From the NCBI GenBank assembly GCA_014871385.1, contig CM026422.1:23305014-23369013 (forward strand): a stretch of DNA of 64,000 nucleotides. Direction: 5' to 3'. The notes under the pieces were generated by a model. The model was given only the letters and a program-made list of their open reading frames with translations. It did no database searches and was not told the origin of the DNA. Both the position numbers and the translations under genes were made by a program. Shown here in pieces: positions 1 through 9,949 of this stretch. Origin of the DNA: Ceratodon purpureus. Lineage: Eukaryota; Streptophyta; Bryopsida; Pseudoditrichales; Ditrichaceae. Numbering within the stretch: position 1 is the stretch's first letter; each line of letters begins with the position of its first letter.

Positions 1-529
1 AGCCAAAAATAAAGAAAACACTAAACTTTGGACGTTATAATCTCACAAACGGTAAAGATCCAATAGTTGAAATTTGACATGGTGTTAGTGCAAGTAGTTA
101 GGTTAAAAATCTTACAATTGGAAACACCAAAAAAGGAAATTGTATTGAAAACATACATCACTTTCCATAAGGTGGTCAAAATCTGCAGTTTTGGGTCTTG
201 GAGGTCCCAAAATACTCTGGGCCTTTAGGGGTTAAATCCTAGAGGTAGCAAAAGTGTGTAGAATTGAGATAGAGATTGTAGAAGGATCATCGATTTCTAC
301 CATTGCTAATACTCATTTTACTTTTATGCAAATTGATTTTTTCAAAACTTAAAATCATTAAAACAAAGGTTTGAGCATCTATTCTTGAAGTATTAAAAGA
401 AAAAAGATTAAAATTCATATTGTATTAATGTATAAGCCAAAATAATTCGTGTCTACGCATGGACAATGGTGGTAGTTGCAGTCGAAGGGAATCGAGATGT
501 TGATTGGATGATGGTGATGTATGGAGTGA
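1..529. other. AT-rich flank, no gene seen
   Basis: No coding exon is supported here. Positions 221-240 carry a TTTAGGGGTTAA-type motif that recurs elsewhere in the window. The missing N-terminal exon of the DUF1664 copy that follows could lie in this stretch or to its left, but I cannot identify it. Confidence 0.4.
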
Positions 530-1424
530 TTGAATTGGATTACTTTTTTATTTGGATCGGCATGGTGTTATCAGGTTTTGTCGAAGCATTTGAGAGAAGG
601 GGATGATGGAGAAGCGGGATCGAATGATGCGGCTCTGAGTCAACAGGTGAAGCGACTAGCGCAGGAGCTTCGTATGCTAGCATCCTCCTCACGGACGGTG
701 ACTGTCGTGCAAGCAGGGAATGGGTCAGGAGTTTCGTTCACGACGTTTGTGTTGCCAGCAGCTGTCGTCGGGGCTGTGGGCTACGGGTATATGAAGTGGA
801 AGGGATTCTCGTTCAGCAGCATAATGGATGTCACGAAGAAAGGCTTGAATACTGCTGTGGAGCAGATGGGCAAGCAACTGGACCATGTGTCTGCAGCTCT
901 GTCGTCGACGAGGAAGCATATGAATCAAAGGTTGGATACTGTGAACGGTAAACTAGATGAAAGCATTGTCATGACGGGGTTGATCAGGGATCAGGGATCA
1001 GGTGGAGGAGGTGAAGAGTACGGTAGGGAGGAGTATTTATGAGATTGATAACGTGAGTCAGAAGATGGGAGGGTTAGGGTTGAAGATTGATGAGATTCAG
1101 GAGAGCCAGACCTTCGCTAATCAAGGTATTTTTCTCTTAATTGAGTGGGTTCATCGCCAGTTTCCTAATCAGCATCCAGAGCTTGCACAGAGCTTCAAAT
1201 CATGGTATTTGAAAGCTAGCAGCATGGACAAGGATTCGGCGTTTCCTGGTCTTATTACTTCCCCAGGATTGAAGCAGTTCTTCTCACAGCCCTTGGAGTC
1301 TCAGCCTTTGGTACCCCAGCCGTTGCTGCCGCCGAGTAACTTTTGTGAGAGGGCACCTGTGAGGAATATGGGTGAATATAGGATCTTGTACCTGCATTAT
1401 CCAAAAAGGTGCGTACCAATTTGA
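530..1424 (+). pseudogene. DUF1664 family gene, copy 1: frameshifted and 3'-truncated
   Basis: The family is plant-specific, membrane-linked and of unknown function. The first frame (530-1042) shows the family core: the TVVQAGNGSGVSF stretch, then a hydrophobic segment PAAVVGAVGYGYMKWKG, then a predicted coiled coil (EQMGKQLDHVSAALSS). It reads into LIRDQ and then leaves frame at a triplicated 7-mer (982-1002). The family sequence continues one frame over from about 1003 (EEVKSTVGRSIYEID) to 1375, after which similarity to copy 2 stops and unrelated codons lead to a stop at 1424. The usual N-terminus is not seen, so an upstream exon may be missing. Copy 2 at 9303-9949 carries the intact reading frame and the proper C-terminus. 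I call this copy a pseudogene. A sequencing error at the 7-mer would rescue the frame but not the lost 3' end. Confidence 0.8.
982..1002 (+). repeat. GATCAGG x3, frameshifting triplication
   Basis: Three perfect head-to-tail GATCAGG units. The paralogous site at 9400-9413 has two units, which keeps the DUF1664 frame open. The third unit adds 7 bp, shifts the frame and ends translation at about 1042. It is the only length difference between the two shared segments (491 against 484 bp). Confidence 0.95.
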
Positions 1425-2690
1425 GTACAATCCATTGTCCAAATTGCAAGAGTATAATGTTTGAAGTCACTTTAATAGTTTTTTTTGACACTGCCCCAAG
1501 AGTATGTAAAAAATTTGATGCCCAAAAATTCTACATTGCAAACACATTTGATCTATGAAAAGGTCATCAATAATTCCCGTAGGTATGGAAGTTATATATA
1601 CGCTCACAAAGTTTGAGCCTCATACGACTTTAAAGAAAGGAAAAATTCTTTGATTTCGTGAAAGGGGGCTGCTGAAATTGCCTTACATCCTTAAGAATTA
1701 AAACTACCAAAAAGGTAATCTAAACATGTCCAATTGAAAATCTGAATAGTAGGTATGTTAGAGTCAATGAGAAGAAGTACCAAAACAATTTTAAAAGCAA
1801 TTGGAGTAAGACTAAAATTTTTGGAAGTTTTTGGAGTTGACAAGGTAAATACCAGTGTAATTTTGTCGGGCAACTTTTGAAATAATGGATTGTGGAAATG
1901 GACCCTTGCCAAGTCATAGATACTAGATGAAATATATTAAATCTGGATGAAAAATAAATATTGGATGTAATGTTTTATGTGGATGAAAATGGAGTTCTAG
2001 ATGTTAATTGTCATTTGGATGAAAAAAATTCCAAACTCTGTGGATGGAAATGATTAGTTAGATGAAAAATGACTATTGGATGAAAATTGTCATGAATGTA
2101 TATGGATGAAAAAATATTGGGCCCATCATTTTGCAAGTGCCAACCTTTTAAAAAAAAATCTTGTCACTTTTTGCCCTTGTGAATAACTCAACTTGGACAA
2201 AGAATGGAAGATTTTGATTGGTTATTGGCTACGCAAATTAAGAGTAATTTCTTATAAAATCCATAACTTTTGCATCCTAACTCCAAAATTTTCTTTGGAG
2301 TTAGAAAGGTAATGTTGAAAACTATATGTAATAAAAATTTCAGAAAATACTTTAATTTTGAAACCTTACATATGCTTGCCTACAACTGCCGCAACCACAA
2401 TTTGGTGTAAAGGCCATTGAGGGGTTAATCAAGCATCTCATTATTTAGGTGTTTACATTCAACAGATTTAAGAATATACTTTTTCTTCATTTCTAGAGAA
2501 CATATCGAAATTTTTTACTTAAAAATACAACCAAAACAAGCTATTCAACATTCCAAACCTCTACTATAAAACAATGGTGGTTGAAGGTTCCAACATTAAA
2601 AAAGATTATACATGTTGAAAAGATGATGGATGTACAAAGATTCTGCAATGAAGAGTAATCAAGACAATGATAATAAAGGCCTTGTTTAAG
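1376..2690. other. AT-rich spacer with an 18-bp repeat
   Basis: No gene is supported. The stretch holds the degenerate 18-bp repeat at 1926-2118 and a TTTAGGGG-like motif near 2411-2430. From about 2430 the DNA resembles 12070-12240, which is the downstream flank of the kinase copies. Confidence 0.5.
1926..2118 (+). repeat. Degenerate 18-bp minisatellite, core TGGATGAAAA
   Basis: GATG cores fall at 1926, 1946, 1964, 1982, 2000, 2018, 2043, 2061, 2079 and 2105. Six of the nine intervals are exactly 18 bp. Most units read [T/A]GGATGAAAA followed by AT-rich sequence. Two weak partners lie near 9128-9150 and 23525-23590. Confidence 0.8.
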
Positions 2691-3650
2691 AAAACTTGTC
2701 TTATTCTACTATATAGATAATTAAATCAAATACTCCTTATCCTACTCCAAATTTATCCAATCCATCTTTTAAAAATCATAAGACTTATTAACTAAGCGTT
2801 GTTTAAATCCTCAATGAATTGAATAATTTAAATCAAATTCACTATTTCCTTAAATGAAGGTTTACTTGTTGGAATTATATTGCCAACAATCACTCAATAG
2901 TCTATGTATCTAATCATCGACATAGTTTGGAACCTTTGGCCATTTGCCACTTATAATAGCATTTATATAGTTTTCTCCTAAATAACCATCAAATGGCAAT
3001 TTCCGCATTAAGATCTCAAAGCAAGTCATGCCATAGGTATATACATCTGATGCCTTTGTATATGCCCCTTGCTAATAATTTTGTCCTTCCAAGTTTTTAT
3101 TGTTTTAGGTGCTCAAAAAAGCCCCGTTCGCACCACTCCAATAAAGCACTCATAATTGGCTACAAAACTCTACAAGCTACCATCACCATTAACATTTACA
3201 AGGACATAGGATGCATTGAGGTCCCTGTGAACAATGTCATGACTATGCAATCAACTCATCCCAAGTGTGACATCATACATCCGATCTATAGCAACTTCTT
3301 TTGAAAATGGTCCACAATAATTGATTGATATCAATTTTTGTATTTTCCATCAGAAATGCAAACCTTTCATCTTTTAAAAATGTCCCTCATTTAATAAGAC
3401 AAAAATACCTTGTAAGTAATTAAGGTGTAGGTGACTTCCAAATTTGATTTGCTCCATTTTGTAACACAACATGCCATGGGGCCATTGGGATTGCGAGTGA
3501 CGCAAGCAAGTGCCCTTCTAAGTTCTTATATACCTTCACCACCCACTCAACTCCATGTTCCCCAATCCACATATAGACCTTTGGCATCCTCAAAACAACC
3601 TTGCATGGAAGGGCTTAGTAACCAAAATTCTCCCTTTCATTAGTGTTATA
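2690..3650 (-). pseudogene. Decayed protein kinase relic of the local family
   Basis: On the minus strand this DNA follows the C-terminal half of the kinase at 4496-5761 in the same order: C-terminal lobe near 2790-2900, TGKLPF-like region near 2990, catalytic loop near 3200, and the HGMLQF region near 3470-3500 (CATGCCATGGGGCCATTGGG is shared). The frame is repeatedly broken. The DYK motif region is disrupted (about 3150-3165), and the stretch coding EHLDLRRL is deleted near 3345. No N-terminal MGNTNSC region remains. It is a dead third copy, tandem with the live gene. Confidence 0.82.
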
Positions 3651-4495
3651 ACCCATTCTTTAATGTTATAATCAAATTTTTTTTTTGGTGATTAAAGCTT
3701 TATATATAAACTCAAATAACCAAACTACCTTAAACTAAACAGGAGAAGGAGAGATTCTATTCCAAAATCATTAACTTTGAAAATCACATAAAAGATTGAA
3801 TAGATGTTAATGGGTTGGTCTAAACTTTATAGCAAATAATAAATAACCGTCCTAATGAATAACGTTACCAGGTCGTTTTTCATTAAATCAAATGATAAAT
3901 ATCTTAATATTCAAGTAAAAAGGCATTTTTCTTAAAGAGATTTTAAAGTGGAACAACCTTTGTTACAAAGATCTTAGACCTTGATATATTTCATAAAAAA
4001 ATTCAACAAGTTTTTGGATCTATCCTTGTTGGATCTATTTGTTTCAAATTTCACCTCAAAGTATTGCATGTAAAATGTGATATCATAACCAACAAATAAT
4101 TTGGCAAATCATGAAAGTTTATATGTAAACTTCTTGCCTAAACTTGCTCGTGCTACATAGTCATTAGGTGTGTTATCCAATGAATGTTATATATTTTTAT
4201 CTCTAATACTAGCCTTGTCGTTTAAATAGCTACATTATAAGATCAGGTTTTTTGAAAACCTTGCATTCAATCTCAATTCAGATGAGAGACACGCTGAAGC
4301 TAAAATACTGAATTTTTCCACATAAAGTGACAGTACCAAGGAATTTGAGTCTCATCCAAAACATGAAGTGGGAGTAAATGGCTAAAATAAAGAAAAAAAA
4401 AAAAAACCAATAATGTAGATAGAATAAATTTGGTGACTTATCCATTTAGATGCAACCACATATTACATAAATGTAAAAAAGTAAAAGGTAGATAT
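3651..4495. other. Kinase 3' flank, AT-rich
   Basis: This is the downstream side of the minus-strand kinase at 4496. I see no exon and no clear repeat beyond short A/T runs (for example 4390-4407). Confidence 0.4.
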
Positions 4496-5761
4496 TTATT
4501 TCACTTCCCAATTTATCCATTCTATTTTTTCAATATCATAGGATCTTTTATCTACCAATTTTCTAATTCTCAATGAATTTGAATAAATCAAATTCACTAT
4601 CTCTCCCAAAGAAGGCCTTTTTGATGAATCATATTCCCAACAATCACTCAATAGCTTATGTATCCACTCATCTACATACTCTGGTACCTCTGGCTGTTTG
4701 CCACTTATAACAACATCTATATGCTCTCTTTCTAGATGACCATCAAATGGCAATTTCCCTGTCAAGATCTCGTAGCAAGTCATGCCATTGCTATATACAT
4801 CTGACGCCATTGTAAACAACTCCGGCCTTTTGCTAACACTCTTATCTCTACAAGCCTCTAATATTTCTGGTGCTCTAAAGAGTCCCGTTCCCACCACTCC
4901 AATGGAGCATTTGTAGTCTGCTACAAAACATTGGAAAACACCATCATGATGGACTTTTACAAGGATATTTGATGCCTTGAGGTCCCTATGGACAATGTCA
5001 TGACTATGCAACCAACTCATCCCAATTGCAATTTCAAACATCATCTTTTCAACCTTTTCTTTTGAAAATGGTCCACAATTATTCGCACCTTTCAACCTCA
5101 TCTTGTTGTCAATGAGTCTACGCAAATCAAGATGCTCCTTTACCATAAGAAATGCAAACCTTCCATCTTGCAATAATGTTCCGCAATCGATGACACAAAA
5201 AAACCTTGGAAATACTTTAGGTGTAGGAGACATCACATTTGCCACCTGCTCCACCGTGAATTGCAACATGCCATGGGGCCATTGGGATTGCAAGTGACGC
5301 AAGCGGGTGCCCTTCTTAAACACCTTGAGCACCCACTCACATTCCTCTTCTTGATCCCACTCATTATACTCTACCTTCCTCCAAGTGACCTCCACATGGA
5401 AGAGCTCAGCTTGCCCACCTTCCGCAAACTTCTCCCCAATCTCTAACGAACCAATACTCTTCCATTTTTCAGTGTCATAACCAAATGTGGGGAAGAAATT
5501 ACCCCAGCTGGGATGCGCTTGCAGAGACAAGAACACTTCCATGTTGTCGGCATCCACATCCTCGGCGCTGGCGCTGGAATTATCAGAATCGAACTCTCTG
5601 AGATGGCTCCAATGCGACTTCGACTGCTCAATCCGCTGCTCCACACTCTCCGACCCAACCTCTCCCACCGCATTGCTCGCACTGCCGGCAGGCAGGTGCG
5701 GTGAAGAAGTGCCTATACAAACAGAAAACATGTGGCAGACGCATGAGTTCGTGTTACCCAT
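4496..5761 (-). CDS. Predicted N-myristoylated protein kinase, copy 1
   Basis: A single uninterrupted exon encodes 421 aa. The start was chosen because MGNTNSC is a textbook N-myristoylation site with adjacent cysteines (C7, C9) that could be palmitoylated, so membrane attachment is likely. Kinase landmarks: glycine-rich loop FAEGGQAELF (112-121), VAIK-type lysine K146 in WVLKVF, catalytic loop HRDLKASN (258-265), APE at 297-299, and DVYSNG after it. The usual DFG is DYK (282-284): the metal-binding Asp is kept, but Phe-Gly is Tyr-Lys, so activity is plausible but not assured. The fold looks closest to the plant TKL/RLCK-like group. No substrate can be read from sequence. It is paralogous to the gene at 14096-15427 and shares its 5' flank. 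Confidence 0.88.
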   Translation of the reverse strand: MGNTNSCVCHMFSVCIGTSSPHLPAGSASNAVGEVGSESVEQRIEQSKSHWSHLREFDSDNSSASAEDVDADNMEVFLSLQAHPSWGNFFPTFGYDTEKWKSIGSLEIGEKFAEGGQAELFHVEVTWRKVEYNEWDQEEECEWVLKVFKKGTRLRHLQSQWPHGMLQFTVEQVANVMSPTPKVFPRFFCVIDCGTLLQDGRFAFLMVKEHLDLRRLIDNKMRLKGANNCGPFSKEKVEKMMFEIAIGMSWLHSHDIVHRDLKASNILVKVHHDGVFQCFVADYKCSIGVVGTGLFRAPEILEACRDKSVSKRPELFTMASDVYSNGMTCYEILTGKLPFDGHLEREHIDVVISGKQPEVPEYVDEWIHKLLSDCWEYDSSKRPSLGEIVNLIYSNSLRIRKLVDKRSYDIEKIEWINWEVK

Positions 5762-5993
5762 CGCTGACGTTCACTGCGCTGGTGCTGGAACTCACTCACT
5801 GGCTGATCTTCCCGTCAGATGTGAGGTATTGGAGTTCGAAGTCTGGAGCCACCCAGAGGTTAGTGCTACACACTCTCTTCAAGGCGGTTCCTCTCGACAA
5901 GACTCACTACATGAGTACTGCGTCGACAAGCGGGCGAGTGCTGAAGTATCTGAGTTGCTTAAGGGCGACAACACAAGCGAAAGAGTGATCTAT

Positions 5994-6127
5994 TATGAAA
6001 GAGATTGCGAAGTGTGGAACAAAGTAGCGCTGTATCTCACTCGGGACTGAGAGCAGTCGTTATGAAAGAGATTGCGAAGTGTAGAACAAAGTAGCGCTGT
6101 ATCTCACTCGGGACTGAGAGCAGTCGT
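5994..6127. repeat. 67-bp tandem duplication in kinase 1 leader/promoter
   Basis: Units 5994-6060 and 6061-6127 differ at one base (GTGGAAC against GTAGAAC). The homologous place upstream of kinase 2 (about 15660-15726) has one unit, so the duplication is recent and specific to kinase 1. Confidence 0.93.
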
Positions 6128-6262
6128 AAGGAGTGCGCGAAAAACAGCGACGTTATGAAAACTCGCAGATGTCTGTTCGCAGAGCACAAACCCTCGTGAA
6201 GTAGGCGTTGGAGGGCGGCGGCTGATAGGGTTTGGCGAGAAAGACTGACTGCAGACATTAGG

Positions 6263-6309
6263 ACCGTGTCTGTACGCGCTTGCTTGGGCGGAGAGTCGGC
6301 ATGTCAGGA
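6263..6309. promoter_or_regulatory. Conserved block (TCTGTACGCGCTT) in all three kinase flanks
   Basis: This 46-47-bp block recurs at 15880-15925 and 19640-19685 with only a few changes, while the surrounding DNA has drifted more. TCTGTACGCGCTT is identical in all three. It is a candidate cis-element or transcribed leader element. Confidence 0.6.
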
Positions 6310-6340
6310 CCACCTGTTTGGATTGGAATTACCAACCAGA

Positions 6341-6389
6341 GTGACTCATGATTTGATACGCTTCCTCGAAGATACAGTTCATGAGTCAC
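6341..6389. promoter_or_regulatory. 11-bp perfect inverted repeat holding TGACTCA
   Basis: GTGACTCATGA (6341-6351) pairs with TCATGAGTCAC (6379-6389) across a 27-bp loop. Each arm contains TGACTCA or TGAGTCA, the GCN4/AP-1-type bZIP site. The arms are degenerate in the kinase 2 flank. Confidence 0.5.
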
Positions 6390-7100
6390 AACAGAGAAAA
6401 CAGTACGAGCCTAAGCTAGAAATATATTATACGTTTTAGTAGCTTTGGAGGTATTTCAATGCTACTTTACGATTGCCATCGTAACACCGGTCCTTCGTCA
6501 TGGAAGGTAGATGTTGCTTACCTGAAGTGGTACATCTCCAATCGAGGCACTGCTGAGTTGGGTACAACAGTGGCGATGGACCACCTCAGATTATTCAACC
6601 GTAAGTGAAGTGTTGTTTGATCCCCTAATATGCTGGGTGAACTCTCTGGCTTGATGTGGGAGGGTAGTATGTTCGAGTTGTGTGCAGCTCTTTCTGGAGG
6701 AGGCGATGGCAAGCATTTGATTTTGAAGCTGGCAAGGTTCGCGGAACTACGAATAAATTACAGTCGATGGCACTTTTATCCAGCTGGAGAAGTGGAAACT
6801 CATTAGCGGATCAGATCCTCAAAGGAGCCTGAGTTGTTGAGACATTCAAGACACTAAGCTTCGTATCGGATGTTGCAGACTTTGTACCTCCACGTTTAGC
6901 ATTTGGGCATTTGCCGGGCTGTGTGCTGCGTCCTTATCATTTGGTTGTTTTTGGAGCTTTTCAGGCAGATCACTCCTAGTACGTTCTTTCAAACTTGGGG
7001 CATGAATTCAGAAGGGCGCCTTGGGGGCTCCTCACCATCATCATTCTAAACCACATCATTTCACCTGTTCCTGAGCTGAGGAGAATTTGGTGAGTATGGT

Positions 7101-8080
7101 CACGGTGAGATTTTTCTATGCACTATTCCCCATCTGGATCGTGTTCTCTCTTTCAATTCACACATCCACCCATGCAACGAAATAACAGCTCACAGCACGG
7201 AAAACTTGTCATTCTGACAACCCTAAAAGCACAAAATTTCACCACCACCACAACAGCCTGCTAGGCTGCTCAGTCTAAGAATGTTAGTCTAAGCACATAC
7301 AATGTCATCCGCTCACGAACTCTCGGCAAGCACTGCAACGAAGTCATGATCCCACCCGAGCCCACTCAAGACACATTTAACATTGTCTGTGTATGGAACA
7401 AAGGTGATTCATGCCTTTTCAATTTCTATCTATTGATTAGCCCTTATTTCTCATGGATCGAATTACAGGATGTTTAGGACTCATCGGTTGAGTTCAGTTC
7501 ATAGTGTTCTTGTAGCCTGGTAAGTAATGCCCAGTGCAAGCGTCCCCAAGCTTTTTACATGCTGCATATTACAGGGCTGTTACGGCTGCGGTTTTGTGCT
7601 TATCAACATCTGTTGCTTCAATTGAAAGAAGGTTGTGATTGGCATGCTTAACGATCATAGGTTGGTTGTGCTATAGGAAGGAAAGCCCAGAATACTAAGA
7701 CATGAAAGAACACCGCTACATTTAACCCCCAAATGCTAGAGAATCTGACCACGGAAATAGACTTTGACTTTGGATGCTCTATTTTGCTACTATAAATAAT
7801 GTCAAATATAAATTTTTAATTTTTCTAAGCTAGATACACATGTTATCTACAAGCAATAATTTTATCAAAATTAATGGTTTCATTCTATAATTAATATATT
7901 TTTTCAAATCAAAACAAACAAATAAAATTCATATCAAATATCGGCTATACTAAAAATTTACAAAATATTTACCATAGATTTATATGACAACCAAGAACCT
8001 TATATTAGTTATTGTGCTCAAAATTATGTTTTAATTCAAACATATGATGAAAAAACCTTGGAAAATCAAGAAGTAGCCAT
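7101..8080. other. Intergenic, no gene seen
   Basis: I see no exon with supporting similarity. From about 7780 the sequence becomes strongly AT-rich up to the inverted-repeat element. Confidence 0.4.
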
Positions 8081-8838
8081 GGTTATGCGGGGGAGAGCAC
8101 AATAAAGTGGACCACAAAGTGCAATATGTGATCACTAAGAAGTGAATTTGAAGTGTGCTGTTTTTTAAAGCTCAAAGCTGATTTTGAGCATTTTGGTGAA
8201 GTTTTTGAGCATTTTAGTCACTTCCTAGGGTGTCATAAGGTATCTTACACGCATCTTCATAAATAGAACATCCTTAATTGAAACTAAATTTGACCACTAG
8301 TTCTAAATCATGAAAATGAACTTTTCCAAAGTCTTGATTTCTTCATTTGGTGCCCTCTATTGTCTTTAGAGGATGTTTTTTCCAATTTAAAAAACAATGT
8401 TCAGTGAAAAAAAACTCACAAAAAGTACCGCCGAAGTGACCCTCCCAAAAAACATCCCATATATACTTCTCGTCCGTCCAAACTTCCGAACGAAGTGGGT
8501 GGTGCCCATTTCCACGACCACAATTCACGAACGGAGGGCACCATCCGCTCAAAAGTGTTTTCTGACAAAGTTTGCACTCTTTTCTAGCCACTTTTTCAAA
8601 TGACAACATTCACTTTGTCGCACTTTAAGGTACTCGTAGGGCATCGTAAACACCTTACCTTCTTATGCAAATTTCCAGGACTCAAGATGACCAAGTCTAT
8701 TTTCTATATCCCATCCCGCTTTCAACATATCAAAAACTTATATGGCACTTTTCTTACTGTTTACAACAGTGGCTGAAATTGGCAATGAGCTAAGCACTTT
8801 TGTGGTCCACTTTATTGTGCTTCCCCCTATACCCCTTC
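8081..8838. mobile_element. Non-autonomous DNA transposon (MITE-like) with ~40-bp TIRs
   Basis: The left end has GCACAATAAAGTGGACCACA (8097-8116) preceded by a G-run. The right end has the exact reverse complement, TGTGGTCCACTTTATTGTGC (8801-8820), followed by CCCCC. The outer parts (GGTTATGCGGGGG on the left; the reverse complement of CCCCCTATACCCC on the right) also match imperfectly. The element is about 750 bp and encodes no transposase. An inner imperfect hairpin lies near 8500-8551 (GGTGGTGCCC / GGGCACCATCC). I could not identify a target-site duplication, so the superfamily is unassigned. Confidence 0.8.
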
Positions 8839-9302
8839 ATCTTATACCAGCTATAAATCACTCAATTTTAGGTATTTTTTAAATTTTTAATTTGGACTGG
8901 AAAATAGATTTGTTAAGCTACAATTTATAAGTTTACCTCAAATGCAAAAAAGATCATCCCGATAGTCAAAATTGCGTTTCAACTTTCTGTTTTAAGGTAT
9001 TTTTGAATACACACATGGTATTGATGTATTGGACTTTAGGGAGGCACCAAAATTCATGAATTTATCAATTTGAGAATCCATGAGGTTAGATAGATCTCTC
9101 TCAACTTTACAACATGAAAAAAAGATGGATGAAAAAATGTCATTTAGATGACAGTTATGGAACCTGAAAGAATGAGAACAACCAATTTTTGGTCGTTTAG
9201 GCGTTTAGGGGTTAATCCACTCACTCAATTTGTTTAGCATGAGTGAATTCTGCCCAACTGTTCTCCAAAGTTTAATCATCGAGTTAAGGTCCGGGGACCA
9301 AT
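8839..9302. other. Spacer before DUF1664 copy 2
   Basis: No gene is supported. It contains two GATG repeat units (about 9128-9150) and a TTTAGGGGTTAA motif (9201-9218), about 85 bp left of the DUF1664 duplication breakpoint. Confidence 0.4.
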
Positions 9303-9949
9303 ATGTGTCTGCAGCTCTGTCGTCGTTGAGGAAGCATATGAATCAAAGGTTGGATACTATGAACGATAAACTGGATGATAGCATTGTCATGACGGGGTTG
9401 ATCAGGGATCAGGTGGAGGAGGTGAAGAGTACGGTAGGGAGGAGTATTTATGAGATTGACAACGTGAATCAGAAGATGGGAGGGTTAGGGTTGAAGATTG
9501 ACGAGATTCAGGAGAGTCAGACCTTCGCTAATCAAGGTATTTTTCTCTTAATTGAGTGGGTCCATCGCCAGTTTCCTAATCAGCATCCAGAGCTTGCACA
9601 AAGCTTCAAATCATGGTATTTGAAAGTTAGCAGCATGGACAAGGATTCGGCATTTCCTGGTCTCATTGCTTCCCCAGGATTGAAGCAGCTCTTCTCACAG
9701 CCCTTGGAGTCTCAGCCTTTGGTACCCCAGCCGTTGCTGCCGCCGAGTAACTTTTGTGAGAGGGCACCTGTGAGGAATATGGGTGAGTCCAGACCACCTG
9801 GTTTAAATATGCCGAGTCCTGGCTTGGGTTTGTCAGCCAATGCGAGCATTGGCCTACCAAGGACTTCGTCTTCAAGTATACTATCCAGGGTGAACATGTG
9901 GGGGAATTCTGGTCTGGCTGGATTCACCGGAACCACAGGCATGTCTTGA
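9303..9949 (+). pseudogene. DUF1664 family gene, copy 2: 5'-truncated, C-terminus intact
   Basis: From VSAALSSLRKHMNQRLD onward this matches copy 1 (885-1375) closely and stays in frame to the natural stop: coiled-coil region, FANQGIFLLIEWVHRQ, a proline-rich stretch, and an end in GNSGLAGFTGTTGMS. The membrane segment and the whole N-terminal half, which copy 1 keeps, are absent. The codons before the breakpoint (9230-9302) are not family-like. The piece could still be transcribed from a local start, but a functional DUF1664 protein is unlikely. Together, copies 1 and 2 look like the two ends of one ancestral gene separated by about 8 kb with a 0.49-kb overlap. Confidence 0.8.

Larger units (their letters stand above)
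5762..7100 (-). promoter_or_regulatory. Upstream flank of kinase 1 (repeat copy R1)
   Basis: This probable promoter and leader DNA is conserved in order with 15428-16160 (upstream of kinase 2) and, further out, with 19400-20570 (no kinase). It includes a 67-bp tandem duplication, a very conserved 47-bp block at 6263-6309 and a TGACTCA palindrome at 6341-6389. Homology with R3 continues through about 6490-7090. Promoter function is inferred from position and conservation only. Confidence 0.55.

Noticed and set aside
5487..6050. 187-aa open frame on the plus strand across the kinase 1 start
   Set aside because: It is antisense to the kinase N-terminus and its flank, has no family similarity, and its composition follows the reverse of a real gene.
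8343..8609. Two opposite open frames of 68-88 aa inside the 8.1-kb element
   Set aside because: They arise from the inner hairpin's symmetry and match no transposase or other family.
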